Shown piece by piece: positions 22,991 to 35,171 of a DNA stretch of 64,000 bases (position 1 is the stretch's first letter; each line of letters opens with the position of its first letter). The notes beneath the pieces were generated by a model. The model did not search any database and was not told the origin of the DNA. It was given only the letters and a program-made list of their open reading frames with translations. Origin of the DNA: Saccopteryx bilineata (Eukaryota > Chordata > Mammalia > Chiroptera > Emballonuridae); the NCBI RefSeq assembly GCF_036850765.1, contig NC_089501.1:16840997-16904996 (forward strand), written 5' to 3'. The position numbers and the translations under genes were made by a program.

Positions 22991-25988
22991 AGAACAGTCT
23001 TACTTAAACATGTTTACCAATTTATCTACTCAACATTTTTTTTCCACATCTCACTTTTCCTCCTGAGTATTATTTTCTTAAATCACATTTCCATTCTTTC
23101 AGTAGTGGGTTGTAATTATTTTCCCACTGTTTTACTTGTTTAAATACCGTAATTTCATTCTATTTTTGAATAATACCAATAATTTAGTGACATGACATTT
23201 TTGACTATTTGGGTTTTCTTTTTTTTTCACAGTGCTTTTAAGATATTAATCTATCTCTGGACTATAATGTTCTTATTGTTATCAATTATTATTTTTGTTA
23301 TTGTTAGAATTATATTACTATAATTATTATTATTTTTTATTATTATTTTGAAGGTAACTTTTATTGTAACTATATTTTATTGGTTAAAATTTTTGATCAT
23401 AAGATGTTAACTTTGTGTTAGGATCATGAACTATATTAGAGATAAATATATTTACTTATCTTTAATCTAATTTCAATTAATTATTTTCCTGAATATGAAG
23501 ATGCATGTCTTTCATCGAGGTTCAGCCATTATTTCTTTGACTTCAAGATGGAGACTGGTAAATGAACCTGGCCTTCCCTTAAGCACAGCCATCATTCTGA
23601 TGATAAGCAGAATAAGACTTGTCACAGAAACTAACACAGTCTTTAAGTGGAAATAAATACAAATAAATATACATTTGTTGAATAACTCAATACAATGATA
23701 TTGCAAGCAGTAAAAATGTTTGGTTTTTTTTTTTTTTACTTATCTATGCATTGCAACAGAAAGGTCACTGTACAACAAATAAATAACAAGGTAAAAAAAA
23801 CTTAAGTTACAAATATGTATCTTAAGAAGGTAAGATATTCTTAAGTAGTAAGCAGAACCTAAACATTAAGAGATATTTGTTAGTCTGATAATAATTAAAT
23901 TATTTCTCAAGTTACCTGCAAAAGTTAATATTTTCTTAGGTATGGACTCTTAGTTTTTTTTTAAAAATCAAGATGACATATGGATTTACATACTCCAAGG
24001 AAAGCACTCAGTGATTTTGTCAAAGATAATGCAAAACTTTTAAGTCAACTGGATTCCAAATTTTAGATTTTTTTTTAAAGAATGGTGTTTGAAGAGGCTA
24101 CCTCAGTATAAAAATTTTCATTCTTGCTATGCTATTAATTGGACACGGTGAATTGGAGAAACTAGCTCAGCAGTGATAATATCAGTGGGCAGGTGCTGTG
24201 GTCATCATTGTGAAACCACTGTGTCCAGGGGAGAAGATATGCTTTCATATAGCCAGGAAAATGGTGCTAATGTTCAAAATTTGAGGCACAAACACAGAGA
24301 AAGAAGTAAGATCGACCAAATGTGCTCAATTAACAGGTGTGCAATCTAAGATTTCTGATGAGCACCATGAAAATTTTAGATAAAATATAGTTTTGCATTT
24401 AACTTTTTCTTAGCACTAAAAATTAGATTGAAACTGCCAAAAACTATAAATTTTAGAGCTACATTTCCATTTCACTTTTCAGAAATATGCACATTTATAT
24501 AATAAATGTGCATTTATGTTCTTTATAGCATATATATTCATATTTATCTGCCTATTGATAGATGATATATCTTCAAATGTAAATACAGTAATAATGTTGT
24601 GCTTTATCATGTAGTATTTTCTGAATTTTAACAAATATGATTAGTTTCCCATTTTACTTACTTGTCTGACAATACAATACATGACCAAATACATTCTAAG
24701 TCAAAGATTTTCATTGCTGAAACAGGTATGCAAAGGTTCACCCTGTTGCCAAAATGGTGTCACTTTCAAATTCAGCCTGTTAGGTCAATAACATATAAAC
24801 CTTAATAACCTATAAAATCTATGTTCAGTGACGTCTGAAAAAATTAGAGATTTATTTTCCAGAAAATATTAGACATCTTAGTGCTCAAACCCATTTAGAA
24901 AATATGACCTCTTGTAGAATAATATAAAATGTAATTATATAAATATTGCACAATCTCATTTGACAGGTGTTTATTTTATTTCAATTTTTCTTAGCCAGAT
25001 GTGCATTAATTGCTAAAGCTGTAAGGATGATTGTATATAAATGCAGGCATTATGAGAATATTGTTTATATCATTGTTTAGTATCAGGGAAAGTATCTAGA
25101 GTATCCTGTCATATATTTGCCTCCATTGACAAGAATCCATAAAACACAAAAAATCAGGCCTATTGTCTCCAATCAAAATATTTGAACAACTAAAGATATT
25201 TGTAATTTATTTATATATTTTCTTTTTAAATTTAAAGAAATTTGCCTATTTTTAGTATATATTAGAAGGAAAAAATGATTTAACTCAGAAGCTGGTTTCC
25301 TCCAAATTATACTTTGAGTTCATCATTATCAAGAATTGAAGACCAAATAGGAATGGGCATGTTGTAGCTGATTTGAACTCATTTTAATTTTGAACTTTTT
25401 TGCTGAATTTCTTTTCTTTTGCTTCTTTAACTATCTAGTATTTCCCTCACCCATTTCACTGTCCTTGATTTTGCATCTTCTTACCTCTGGCCTTGATAAG
25501 AAGCATTATCAGTTTTTCCCAACCCTACTTAACTCTGCATTCTTTGTGAAGAAAAAATAAATAAATAAAACCTTTAAAATCTACATTTCCTTTATCTTAG
25601 TCATGATTGTCTACCCTGGAGAAAAAACAAAATCTGTAGGATATAGAAAGATGGCTGGCTGACTCAGATTATGTTTTTTCAATTTGGGAAAACTCCTCGT
25701 CAAATCCCTCATGGACTTAATCAGCCTTTCTTAAAACCAAAGGCCTTATGTAAGTGGCAGAGCTTTTGGTGACTTTGGTTAGAGAATAAAATTTTTATTG
25801 TGACAAATGAATCAGTTCATATAGAAATCATGCCTTTTAAAAATTATTGTTGGTATATATTATTTATTGTTCTCTATCTAGAATTAGTCTCAGTCTCTAA
25901 GGTCTTAGTCCCCAAATCACGAAGACAAATTAATAATAAATGCAATGCCAGTTCAGCAAATACCAGAATGGTTCAACTGAAAGCAGTT
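22991..25988. other. Single-copy non-coding stretch
   Basis: About 3 kb of very AT-rich DNA (ATT-rich near 23280-23350). No gene, RNA or clear repeat is recognised. Confidence 0.5.
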
Positions 25989-26007
25989 AAAAAAAGTTTT
26001 ATTCTTA
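25989..26007. repeat. Left target-site duplication of L1-A
   Basis: AAAAAAAGTTTTATTCTTA here recurs exactly at 33960-33978 after the L1-A tail. Twelve of the bases are not part of the A run, so a chance match is unlikely. Confidence 0.9.
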
Positions 26008-26195
26008 CGCGAGGTCTTAGCAGGCTGCTCGGCAGAGATGCACGTGATTTAGAAGGTCCCAATCTGTGAAACAAGGACACCTGGTTGATGGCCAACATTT
26101 GTGGACAACTCTTGTCCTTTTGGATAGCAAAGCTCACTGACCATCCCAGCCTTTCTCAGTCTTGAGATGCTTCCAAAATATTTATAAAAAGCAGC
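26008..26195 (+). other. Extra 5' segment carried with L1-A (5' transduction or chimera)
   Basis: These ~188 bp lie between the left duplication and the point where homology with L1-C begins (GAGGAGATGACGTCAG). They therefore belong to the inserted cDNA, not the target. Neither L1-B nor L1-C has them. A TATA-like TATTTATAAAAAG sits about 10-25 bp before the normal L1 start. The origin is not recognised. Confidence 0.75.
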
Positions 26196-26203
26196 AGAGG
26201 AGA

Positions 26204-26211
26204 TGACGTCA
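26204..26211 (+). promoter_or_regulatory. CRE/ATF palindrome TGACGTCA at L1-A start
   Basis: A perfect TGACGTCA lies within the first 10 bases of the canonical L1 and is also present in L1-B and L1-C. This position fits an initiation-proximal activator site; function is inferred. Confidence 0.7.
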
Positions 26212-26639
26212 GAGTAATGGCGTGGTAGGAAGCGATACCAATAATTCTCCCCCAAAACTCAACAAGATCTTCAACCAGAAACAGAAAACCCTATCCTTGA
26301 AGCCTCCAGATGTTTTGCAATACACTCGAAGGTATGGTCGAGCAAAAAATTGGCTAAATATATAATCAAACCCTGAAGAAAATAGGGAGTAAGAAATGCT
26401 CTGCCTTCCTCACTAACCTAAATAGGGCTGCTTTCACTGGGAACTGAGAATATAGAAACTAAGGCAGGCAAAGGGGATGAATAGATCCAGGCCGCAGCAC
26501 AAATGGCCGAACCAGACTATGGCACGGAGATCCAAGCCGAGGAAAAACTGTGCCTGTGGCAACCCAGGCAATACAAGTTAACACTTGCACCAAACCCAGA
26601 CAAAGAAAGACAAGCGGGGCAGCCATTTTCCAAGATCTC

Positions 26640-27245
26640 CTGGTCGGCGCGCGCAGATAATGGGCGAGAGATTTCTTTGAAAGCCCCGGGAGTGGGCGCC
26701 TGTGTTATCCCACAGAGAGACAGAGTCAGAGCCCTTTGTGTAGGCCAAAAGCAGAATCTCCGGGCCGCCCCAACACCCTGAAAAAGCCGCGCATGGGGAG
26801 GGAGTGAGAGCCAATTCCAACGCTGAAATTTTTCCGTGTGGGTGGGGGTTTCACTCAAAGTGAAAGGCGGCTGGCCTGATATCCTGGTCTGCGCACACAG
26901 AGAGTGGGCAAGAGATTTCTCCGAGCGCCGCAGCAGTGGGCACCCATGTTATCCCACAGAAGGGCAGAGTCAAAGGCCTCTGTGTGGGCGAAAAGTGGAA
27001 TCTCCAGGCCACCCCAGCGCCCTGAAAAAGCCGCGTACAGGGAGGGAGTGAGAGCCAATTCCAACGCTGGAACTTTTCCGCGCGGGCGGGGGTTTCACTC
27101 AGAGTATGAGACTGCTGGCCTGCTATCCTGGTCTGCGCACAGATAACGAGTAAGAGTTTCCTCCAAGTGCCCCGGGAGTAGGCACCTGCCCATGTTACCA
27201 GACAGAGTGGCAGAGCCAGAGGTCTTTGAGTGTGCGGAAGCCCCA
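26640..27245 (+). repeat. Tandem ~244-bp monomers in the L1-A 5' UTR (about 2.5 units)
   Basis: Units start at 26640, 26884 and 27128 with CTGGTC(G/T)GCGC. Each full unit carries 'AGAGATTTCT', 'GTTATCCCACAGA', 'CAGAGTCA', 'CCTGAAAAAGCCGCG', 'GGGAGGGAGTGAGAGCCAAT' and 'GGGGGTTTCACTCA'. The third unit is cut off near 27245. The arrangement recalls monomeric mouse L1 promoters. Confidence 0.88.
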
Positions 27246-28588
27246 CCTGATTATGCTAGCAGCTGTGATGGACAGAGCCTTACCCAGAGCCCTGTGCTGA
27301 GTGGGAATAGAGTGGAAAGTGGCCAGCTCTTTGAGCCTCTTACTATCCAGGCAGAGGCAGCAGCAACCCCATAGCTGGATTATCAGGCTATTAATTGAGG
27401 AAGGAAAGACTAGGAGAGAGGCTCCAGGAACACAGACTCTCTCACTGTTGGAGCCTATAAATGCTAATGAGCCTCAACTGCCAACAAGACAGAAGTACAA
27501 TACATGACATCGCCATAGAGACTTATCAACTGAAAATCTCTACCTGAGTGTGCCAAAGGGGCAGAACCTGGAGTACAGAGTCACTGACCAGGAAGAGGAA
27601 AAGAAAAAGCAAGAAGATAACCTCTCAAAATCAAGAATAATCCGTAGACTTTATAACCATTTTATTATATTTGTTCATTTCTTTCTCTTATCTTCATTCT
27701 TGACTTTATTTTTCCTCCTCCAATTTGGTCATTTAACTCTCTGCCAGTCTTACTCTCTCCTCTCCTTGAACTACACTACCCATAAGTGTTACATCTCCCA
27801 TTATCTTCTCTTTCCTCTTCCTTTCTCTCTATGAGGGTTGCACTCCAAAACCCTTAACTCTCTCTCTCCTCTTTTTTCTTTTTTCTTCTTTTAGTGGTAC
27901 CCTCTCTTTTTCTCTCTCTCTCTCTTTCTTTTCTCCCTCTATATTAGTTTCTTCCTTTCTCCTTTATGTCTCCTCTCATTCAAACCTCAATAACAAACAA
28001 ATTCTCTTATCTGGGACTCAAACTTATGTTTGTGGCATTTTAGGGGGGTTTTACTTCACCTTTTTAACTCACTAGCAGTGCTCCTATCCCTGGCTCTGAA
28101 TTTTATCTAGTTCTTGTTCCACTAAATACAATAGTAATTTTTTAATTTGTCCCCAATTTTACTGTTTCCCTTTTATTCCTCTCATAATAACTCTTAGTCA
28201 ACCAACACCTAAAAGCAAATCATTTTATACTTGACACAATTTTTTTCTCATTTGCTTTTTGTGGATCCATACCTCCTTTTTTTCTTATTTTTCCTTTTTC
28301 TCCCCTTTGTTTCTTCTCCCCATTCAGTCCCTCCAGTAAAATCATTGTTTGTTCTATTTAGTACAATATAATTCACAGTTCACCACAAGATTTTCTCAAG
28401 AAAGAGGAAAGAGGAGAGGAGAGAAAAAAAGGAGGGGGGGGAATAATTTCCTTTTTTAATTTTTATTTTATTTTATTTTTCTTTATTTAATTATTAATTA
28501 AAAAAATCAACTCTTTTCAATTTTTTATTTTTTTAACTTTTTATTCTTTATTAAATCTCATTAATACTATCAACAAAACCACCCTCAG

Positions 28589-29615
28589 ATGCCATTAAGG
28601 AAGAGAAAATTGAATATCATGGATACAAAAGAAAGAGAGGTAACACAGATAGATGAGGAAAAATCTATGGAGAAAAAATTTAATATATTGGAAACCTTGG
28701 AGTTCAATGACAGAGAATTTAAAATAGAAATCCTAAAAATACTCAGAAGATATACAAGAAAACACAGAAAGGCAATGTAGGGAGCTCAGAAAACAACTCA
28801 ATGAACACAAAGAATATATTTCCAAGGAAATTGAAACTATAAAAACAAATCAAACAGAGATGAAAAACTCAATTCACGAGCTGAAAAATGAGGTAACAAG
28901 CTTAGCTAATAGAACAGGTCAGATAGAAGAAAGAATTAGTGAAATAGAAGACAAGCAACTTGAGGCACAACAGAGAAAGGAAGAAAGAGACTCAAAAATT
29001 TAAAAAAATGAGATAGCCCAACAGGAATTATCTGACTCCATCAAAAAGAATAACATAAGAGTAATAGGTATATCAGAGGGAGAAGAGAGAGAAAATGGAA
29101 TGGAGAACATACTCAAACAAATAATAGATGAGAACTTCCCAAGCCTGTGGAAAGAACTAAAGCCTCAAATTCAAGAAGCAAACAGAACTCCGAGTTTTCT
29201 TAACCCCAACAAACCTACTCGAAGGCACATCATAATGAAATTGGCACAAACCAACGGCAAAGAAAAAATTCTCAAGGCAGCCAGAAAAAAAAAGAATACA
29301 ACATATAAAGGAAGGCCCATTAGATTATCATCTGATTTCTCAACAGAAAATCTACAAGCTAGAAGAGAGTGGACCTCAATATTTAAAGTCCTGAAAGAGA
29401 AGAACTTTCAGCCACAAATACTATACCCATCAAAGCTATCCTTCAAATATGAAGGAGAAATAAAAACATTCACAGATACAGAAAAGATGAGGGAATTTAT
29501 CATCAGAAAACCCTCACTCCAGGAATTACTAAAGGAGGTTCTCCAATCAGATACAAAGAACAACAACAACAAAAAAGCAAAGCCACAAGTAAAAGCTCCA
29601 AGAAGGACACAATAA
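28589..29615 (+). pseudogene. L1-A ORF1 (RNA-binding protein), broken
   Basis: L1 ORF1p coats L1 RNA and acts as a trimeric nucleic-acid chaperone. The frame opens with MPLRKRKLNIMDTKERE, but an extra A near 28747 shifts it after about 52 codons, and an in-frame TAA follows in 'AAAATTTAAAAAAATG' near 29001. Downstream the RRM-like segment (NNIRVIGISEGEE, MENILKQIIDENFPSL) and the C-terminal domain (ILKAARKKKNTTYKGRPIRL, LQARREWTSIF, YPSKLSFKYEGEI) are readable from about 29040 to 29615. The C-terminal tail differs from L1-B and L1-C. It cannot make a full product. Confidence 0.9.
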
Positions 29616-29688
29616 AACCAAATTTAAACTGTGACAACAACAAAAAGAAAGGGGGGGAGAGGATGGAGATTAACAGTACAAAAGGACG

Positions 29689-29901
29689 ATGGAGTGCAAA
29701 AGTACTCACAAAATAATGCACTACAATGAACAGGGTAGGAACCCTTTTCATTACTTAAAGGTAATCACCATTGAAAAAACCACCACAGAAGCACATGGTT
29801 TAAAAAAGATAGCAACAGAGGAAAGATGTATGGAATACAACCAAATAAAAAAAGATAGAAAAATGAAAGAGAAGGATCAAACAAGACACAAAATGAACTG
29901 A
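29689..29901 (+). CDS. Inter-ORF small open frame in L1-A (70 codons)
   Basis: It starts at an ATG that aligns with the starts of similar frames in L1-B (43906) and L1-C (57004), begins [17 protein letters not shown] and is rich in Lys, Thr and Glu. It sits between ORF1 and ORF2. In L1-A it stops 9 codons earlier than in L1-C. No domain is recognised. Whether it is translated is unknown, and it may simply be an open stretch of A-rich spacer. Confidence 0.3.
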   Translation: MECKSTHKIMHYNEQGRNPFHYLKVITIEKTTTEAHGLKKIATEERCMEYNQIKKDRKMKEKDQTRHKMN

Positions 29902-29915
29902 AAGCAATCTATAAA

Positions 29916-32900
29916 ATGGCAATAGGGAACTCACAAGTGTCAATAATTACACTAAATGTAAACGGATTAAACTCACCAATAAAAAGGCACAGAGTAGCAG
30001 AATGGATTAAAAAAAAAATCCAACTGTATGCTGCCTACAAGAAACTCATCTAAGGAACAAGGATAAAAACAAATTCAAAGTGAAAGGCTGGAAAACAATA
30101 CTCCAAGCAAAGAACATCCAAAAAAAAGCAGGCGCAGCAATACTCATATCTGATAATGCTGACTACAAGACAGGAAAAGTACTCAGAGACAAAAATGGCC
30201 ATTTCATAATGGCTAAGGGGAAACTGAATCAAGAAGACATAGCAATTCTTTAATATATATGCACCAAACCAAGGAGCACCAAAATATATAAGACAGCTAC
30301 TTATTGACCTTAAAACAAAAACTGACAAAAATACAATCATACTTGGAGACCTCAATACACCGCTGAAGGCTCTAGATTGGTCATCCAAACAGAGAACCAA
30401 CAAAGATATAGTGGCCTTAAACAAAACACTAGAGCACCTGGATATGATAGACATCTACAGGACATTTCATCCCAAAGTGACTGAGTATACATTTTTCTCA
30501 AGTGTACATGGATCATTCTCAAGAATTGACCATATGTTGGGACACAAAAACAACATCAGCAAATTCAGAAATATCGAAGTTGTACCAAGCATATTTTCTG
30601 ATCATAAAGCCTTGAAACTAGAATTCAACTGCAAAAAAGAGGAAAAAAATTCCACAAAAATGTGGAAACTAAACAACATACTTTTAAAAAATGAATGGGT
30701 CAAAGAAGAAATAAGTGCAGAGATCAAAAGATATATACAGACAAATGAAAATGACAATACAACATATCAGAATCTATGGGATGCAGCAAAAGCAGCGATA
30801 AAAGGGAAGTTCATATCACTTCAGGCATATATGAACAAACAAGAGAGAGCCGAAGTGAACCACTTAACTTCACACCTTAAGGAACTAAAAAAAGAAGAAC
30901 AAGGACAACCCAAAGCCAGCCGAAGAAAGGAGATAATAAAAATTAGAGCAGAAATAAATGAAATAGAGAACAGAAAAACTGTAGAAAAAATTAATAGAAC
31001 AAGGAGCTGGTTCTTTGAAAAGATCAACAAAATTGACAAACCCTTGGCAAGACTTACCAAGGAAAAAAGAGAAAGAACTCATATAAACAAAATCCAAAAT
31101 GAAAGAGGAGAAATCACCACGGACACTGTAGATATACAAAGAATTATTGTAGAATACTATGAAAAACTTTATGCCACTAAATTCAACAACCTAGAAGAAA
31201 TGGATAAATTCCTAGAACAATACAACCTTCCTAGACTGAGTCAAGAAGAAGCAGAAAGCCTAAACAGACCTACTATTAGAGAAGAAATAGAAAAAAACCA
31301 TTAAAAACCTCCCCAAAAATAAAAGTCCAGGCCCAGATGGCTATACCAGCAAATTTTATCAAACACTCAAAGAAGACGTGGTTCCTATTCTACTGAAAGT
31401 ATTCCAAAAAATTGAAGAACAAGCAATACTTCCAAACACATTTTATGAGGCCAACATAACCCTCATACCAAAACCAGGCTAGGATGGCACAAAAAAAGAA
31501 ACCTACAGACCATTATCTCTAATGAATACAGATGCTAAAATACTAAACAAAATACTAGCAAATCAAATACAACATATTAAAAAAATAATACATCATGATC
31601 AAGTGGGATTCATCCCAGAATCTCAAGGATGGTTCAACATACATAAAATGGTTAACATAATACATCATATCAACAAAACAAAGAATAAAAACCACATGAT
31701 CCTATCAATAGACACAGAAAAGGCTTTCAATAAAATACAACACAATTTTATGTTTAAGACTCTCAACAAAATGGGTATAGAAGGAAAATATCTCAACATG
31801 ATAAAGGCCATATATGATAAACCATCAGCCAACATCATATTAAATGGCACAAAACTGAAGGCTTTCCCCCTTAAATCAGGAACAAGACAGGGTTGTCCAC
31901 TGTCTCCACTCTTATTTAATGTGGTACTAGAGGTTCTAGCCAGAGCAATCAGACAAGACAAAGAAATAAAAGGCATCCATATCAGAAAAGAAGAAGTAAA
32001 GGTATCACTTTTTGCAGATGATATGATCCTATACATCGAAAACCCCAAAGAATCCACAAAAAGACTACTAGAAACAATAAGCCAATACAGTAAGGTCACA
32101 GGATACAAAATTAACATACAGAAGTCAATAGCCTTTTTATATGCCAACAATGAAACATTTGAGAACAAACTCAAAAGAATAATCCCCTTCACAATTGCAA
32201 CAAAAAAAATTAAATACTTAGGAATAAACATAACAAAGAATGTAAAGGACTTATATAATGAAAGCTATAAACCATTGTTAAGATAATCAAAAAAGATATA
32301 ATGAGATGGAAGAATATACCTTGTTCTTGGTTAGGAAGAATAAATATAATCAAGATGGCCATATTACCCAAAGCAATATACAAATTTAATGCAATTCCCA
32401 TGACATTTTTTAAAGAAATGAAGCAAAAAATCATCAGATTTATATGGAAGTATAAAAAACCCCTAATAGCCAAAGCAATCCTAAAGAAAAAGAATGAAGC
32501 TGGGGGCATTACAATACCTGACTTCAAACTATATTATAGGGCCATGACAATCAAAACAGCATGGTATTGGCAGAAAAATAGACACTCAGACCAATGGAAC
32601 AGAATAGAAAACCCAGAAATAAAACCACATATATATAGTCAAATAATTTTTGATAAAGGGGCCAACAACACACAATGGAGAAATGAAAGCTTCTTCAATA
32701 AATGGTGCTGGGAAAACTGGAAAGCCACATGCAAAAGATTGAAACTGGACTACAGTTTGTCCCCCTGTACTAAAATTAACTCACAATGGATCAAAGATTT
32801 AAACATAAGACCTGAAACAATAAAGTACATAGAAGAAGACATAGGTACTCAACTCATGGACCTGGGTTTTAAAGAGCATTTTATGAATTTGATTTCAAAG

Positions 32901-33718
32901 GCACGAGAAGTGAAGGCAAATATTAATGAATGGGACTACATCAGACTAAGAAGTTTTTGCTCAGCAAGAGAAACTGATATCAAAATAAACAGATAGCCAA
33001 CTAAATGGGAAATGATATTTCAAACAACAGCTCAGATAAGGGCCTAATATCCAAAATATACAAAGAACTCATAAAACTCATCAACAAACAATCCAATAAA
33101 AAAATGGGAAGAGGACATGAACAGACACTTCTCCCAGAAAGAAATACAAATGGCCAACAGATATATGAAAAGATGCTCATCTTTTTTAGTTATTAGAGAA
33201 ATGCAAATCAAAACTGCAATGAGATACCACCTCACACCTGTTAGATTAGCTATTATTAACAAGACAGGTAATAGCAAATGTTGGAGAGGCTGTGGAGAAA
33301 AAGGAACCCTCATACACTGTTGGTGGGAATGTAAAGTAGTACAACCGTTATGGAAGAAAGTATGGTGGTTCCTCAAAAAACTGAAAATAGAACTACCTTA
33401 TGACCCAGCAATCCCTCTACTGGGTATATACCCCAAAAATTCAGAAACATTGATACGTAAAGACACATGCAGCCCCATGTTCATTGCAGCATTGTTCACA
33501 GTGGCCAGGACATGGAAACAACCAAAAAGCCCATCAATAGATGACTGGATAAGGAAGATGTGGCACAATACACTATGGAATACTACTCAGCCATAAGAAA
33601 TGATGACATCGGATCATTTACAGCAAAATGGTGGAATCTTGATAACATTATACGGAGTGAAATAAGTAAATCAGAAAAAACCAGGAACTGCATTATTCCA
33701 TATGTAGGTGGAACATAA
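29916..33718 (+). pseudogene. L1-A ORF2 (endonuclease/reverse transcriptase), broken
   Basis: The ATG aligns with the intact L1-C start. Defects seen: a 10-A run near 30008-30017 (11 in L1-C) shifts the frame; an extra base near 30250 restores it; an extra A near 31297 shifts it again; TAG at 31480 replaces a Lys codon; a loss near 32284 shifts it; TAG ends the segment at 32994-32996; and a 7-A run (33098-33104) shifts the C-terminus. Endonuclease motifs ([20 protein letters not shown]), reverse transcriptase motifs ([24 protein letters not shown]) and the Cys-rich tail [18 protein letters not shown] are readable piecewise. It is dead. Confidence 0.93.
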
Positions 33719-33959
33719 AAGTGAGACTAAGAGGCATTGATAAGAGTCTGGTGGTTATGGGAGGAGGGGGGAGAGAGAGAGGGAAAGGGGGAGAGGGAGG
33801 GGCACAAAGAAAACTAGATAGAAGGTGACAGAGGACAATCTGACATTGGGTGATGGGTATGCAACATAATTGAACGACAAGATAACCTGGACATGTTATC
33901 TTTGAATATATATATCCTGATTTATTGATGTTACCCCATTAAAAAAAATAAAATTATTA
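33719..33959 (+). other. L1-A 3' UTR
   Basis: It has a GAGGAGGGGGGAGAGAG-type purine tract (33763-33803), then TGGGTGATGGGTATGCAACA and the A-rich end. The G runs could fold as a G-quadruplex, a common L1 3' UTR feature. Confidence 0.8.
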
Positions 33960-33978
33960 AAAAAAAGTTTTATTCTTA
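33960..33978. repeat. Right target-site duplication of L1-A
   Basis: An exact copy of 25989-26007, directly after the L1 A-rich tail. Confidence 0.9.
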
Positions 33979-35171
33979 TATTGTAAAAGTCACAAGAGTT
34001 AAAAGTGTTGCAAAATGCCACAAAACTAACAAATTTATTCTTATTGACTAATTCCCTTTTACATTGAATTATTGAGAATTTTCATTTTGTGCAGCAGTTT
34101 TACATATTTGAGATAATGACATTTTGTACTGAAAAACTGTATCTGCTAAATTTTTTCTGTTGGGAAAACTATACCATTGGTTGTTTTCATCTTTTTCAAT
34201 AAAGAAGTCCACTTTTCAACTGTGTTACAAGTATCAAATTTTAAATAATTGTTCTATTTTGCAGGACTGAAACCTTTTGGGTTTTTACTTTTAGGCTGAT
34301 GTTCACCTCTTAAAATAGTTGTTTTCTTTTTATAAAGTTTATAATTATCATATAACATAAATTTTGGTTTCCAAATATTGACTAAGAATTGACATGCTTT
34401 CATATTGAATATACATGTACCAACCATTCCTTAATTAGTTAACTTTTTTTATAAAATGTAATGAAAATGATTACTAAAATAGAACAGCATTCACATTCTT
34501 CCCCAAAACCACCATATTTTCCCTACTAATAGATTACTTACTTTACATTTAGGTAACCATACAAATATTCCCTAATTTCCAGAAAATAAGATCTTCCTGA
34601 TTCCTCAGAGGATGACTGATTTGTGGAAACTAAATGTGGTGTCACTTTTGCCAGATATTCACTGTCAGAGGTTCCCTTGCTCCTAGGGTGTCAAATGCAT
34701 GAACAGTGAGGTGAAAAAAGTCTTCCGATAACCTTCTGAGAAGATTCCTCTGTCTCTTTTTAAGAAGTATGCTGCTCATGCTTTTCCTTTCTTCATAAAA
34801 AGACAAGAAAAGATTTTATCAATGCATTTTCCAGCCATCTTCTAACAGGAAGAGAAATAATAAAATAATTTCAAGATTTTTATCAAAAGCCACCCTGTTT
34901 AACAACCAGGCTTGTGTCAACAGACTTTTTCTTATGATAAATGTTATTACTTAAGCTCCCCAGTTCTCAGTTTTCTACTGATACTGAAGAAAATAGTGTT
35001 CGCTAATGTACTTCACCAGAGAACACTGACCTTCATTAATCTCCATACTTCTTGTAGCACCTGCAGGAACCACATATAATTTAGTAATAAATTATTTGGT
35101 ACTTGTATAGTTGGCTGCTGGTTTTATATGTCTCCTGGACTAAATTGTCAGTCCTTTGAATGTGGAAACCT
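33979..35171. other. Single-copy non-coding stretch
   Basis: No gene or recognisable repeat; moderate AT content. Confidence 0.45.

Larger units (their letters stand above)
26196..28588 (+). promoter_or_regulatory. L1-A 5' UTR (promoter and leader)
   Basis: It begins GAGGAGATGACGTCAG with a palindromic CRE. A CpG-bearing zone with ~244-bp repeats follows (26640-27245), then a part shared with L1-B (from about 27246), then roughly 900 nt that are almost purely pyrimidine-rich on the sense strand (about 27650-28590). Internal promoter activity is inferred from L1 biology. Confidence 0.75.
26008..33959 (+). mobile_element. L1-A: full-length L1 LINE, decayed
   Basis: Layout: 5' extension, 5' UTR with tandem monomers, pyrimidine-rich leader, ORF1 (28589), spacer, ORF2 (29916-33718), 3' UTR with a G-rich purine tract (33763-33803), end 'GTTACCCCATTAAAAAAAATAAAA'. 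Duplications at 25989-26007 and 33960-33978 define it. Both ORFs carry frameshifts and stops. It belongs to the same 5' UTR type as L1-C. Confidence 0.95.

Noticed and set aside
31665..32231. Long antisense open frames inside ORF2 (188 codons in L1-A, 202 in L1-B at 45848-46456, 175 in L1-C at 54538-55065)
   Set aside because: They mirror the reverse transcriptase region. An open reverse frame is a by-product of the A-rich coding strand and is seen in mammalian L1s generally; no start context or conserved constraint is visible.
25989..33978. A viral or retroviral integration was considered because of the terminal direct repeat
   Set aside because: The 19-bp direct repeat is a target-site duplication; the content is L1 with an A-rich end, without LTRs or gag/env.
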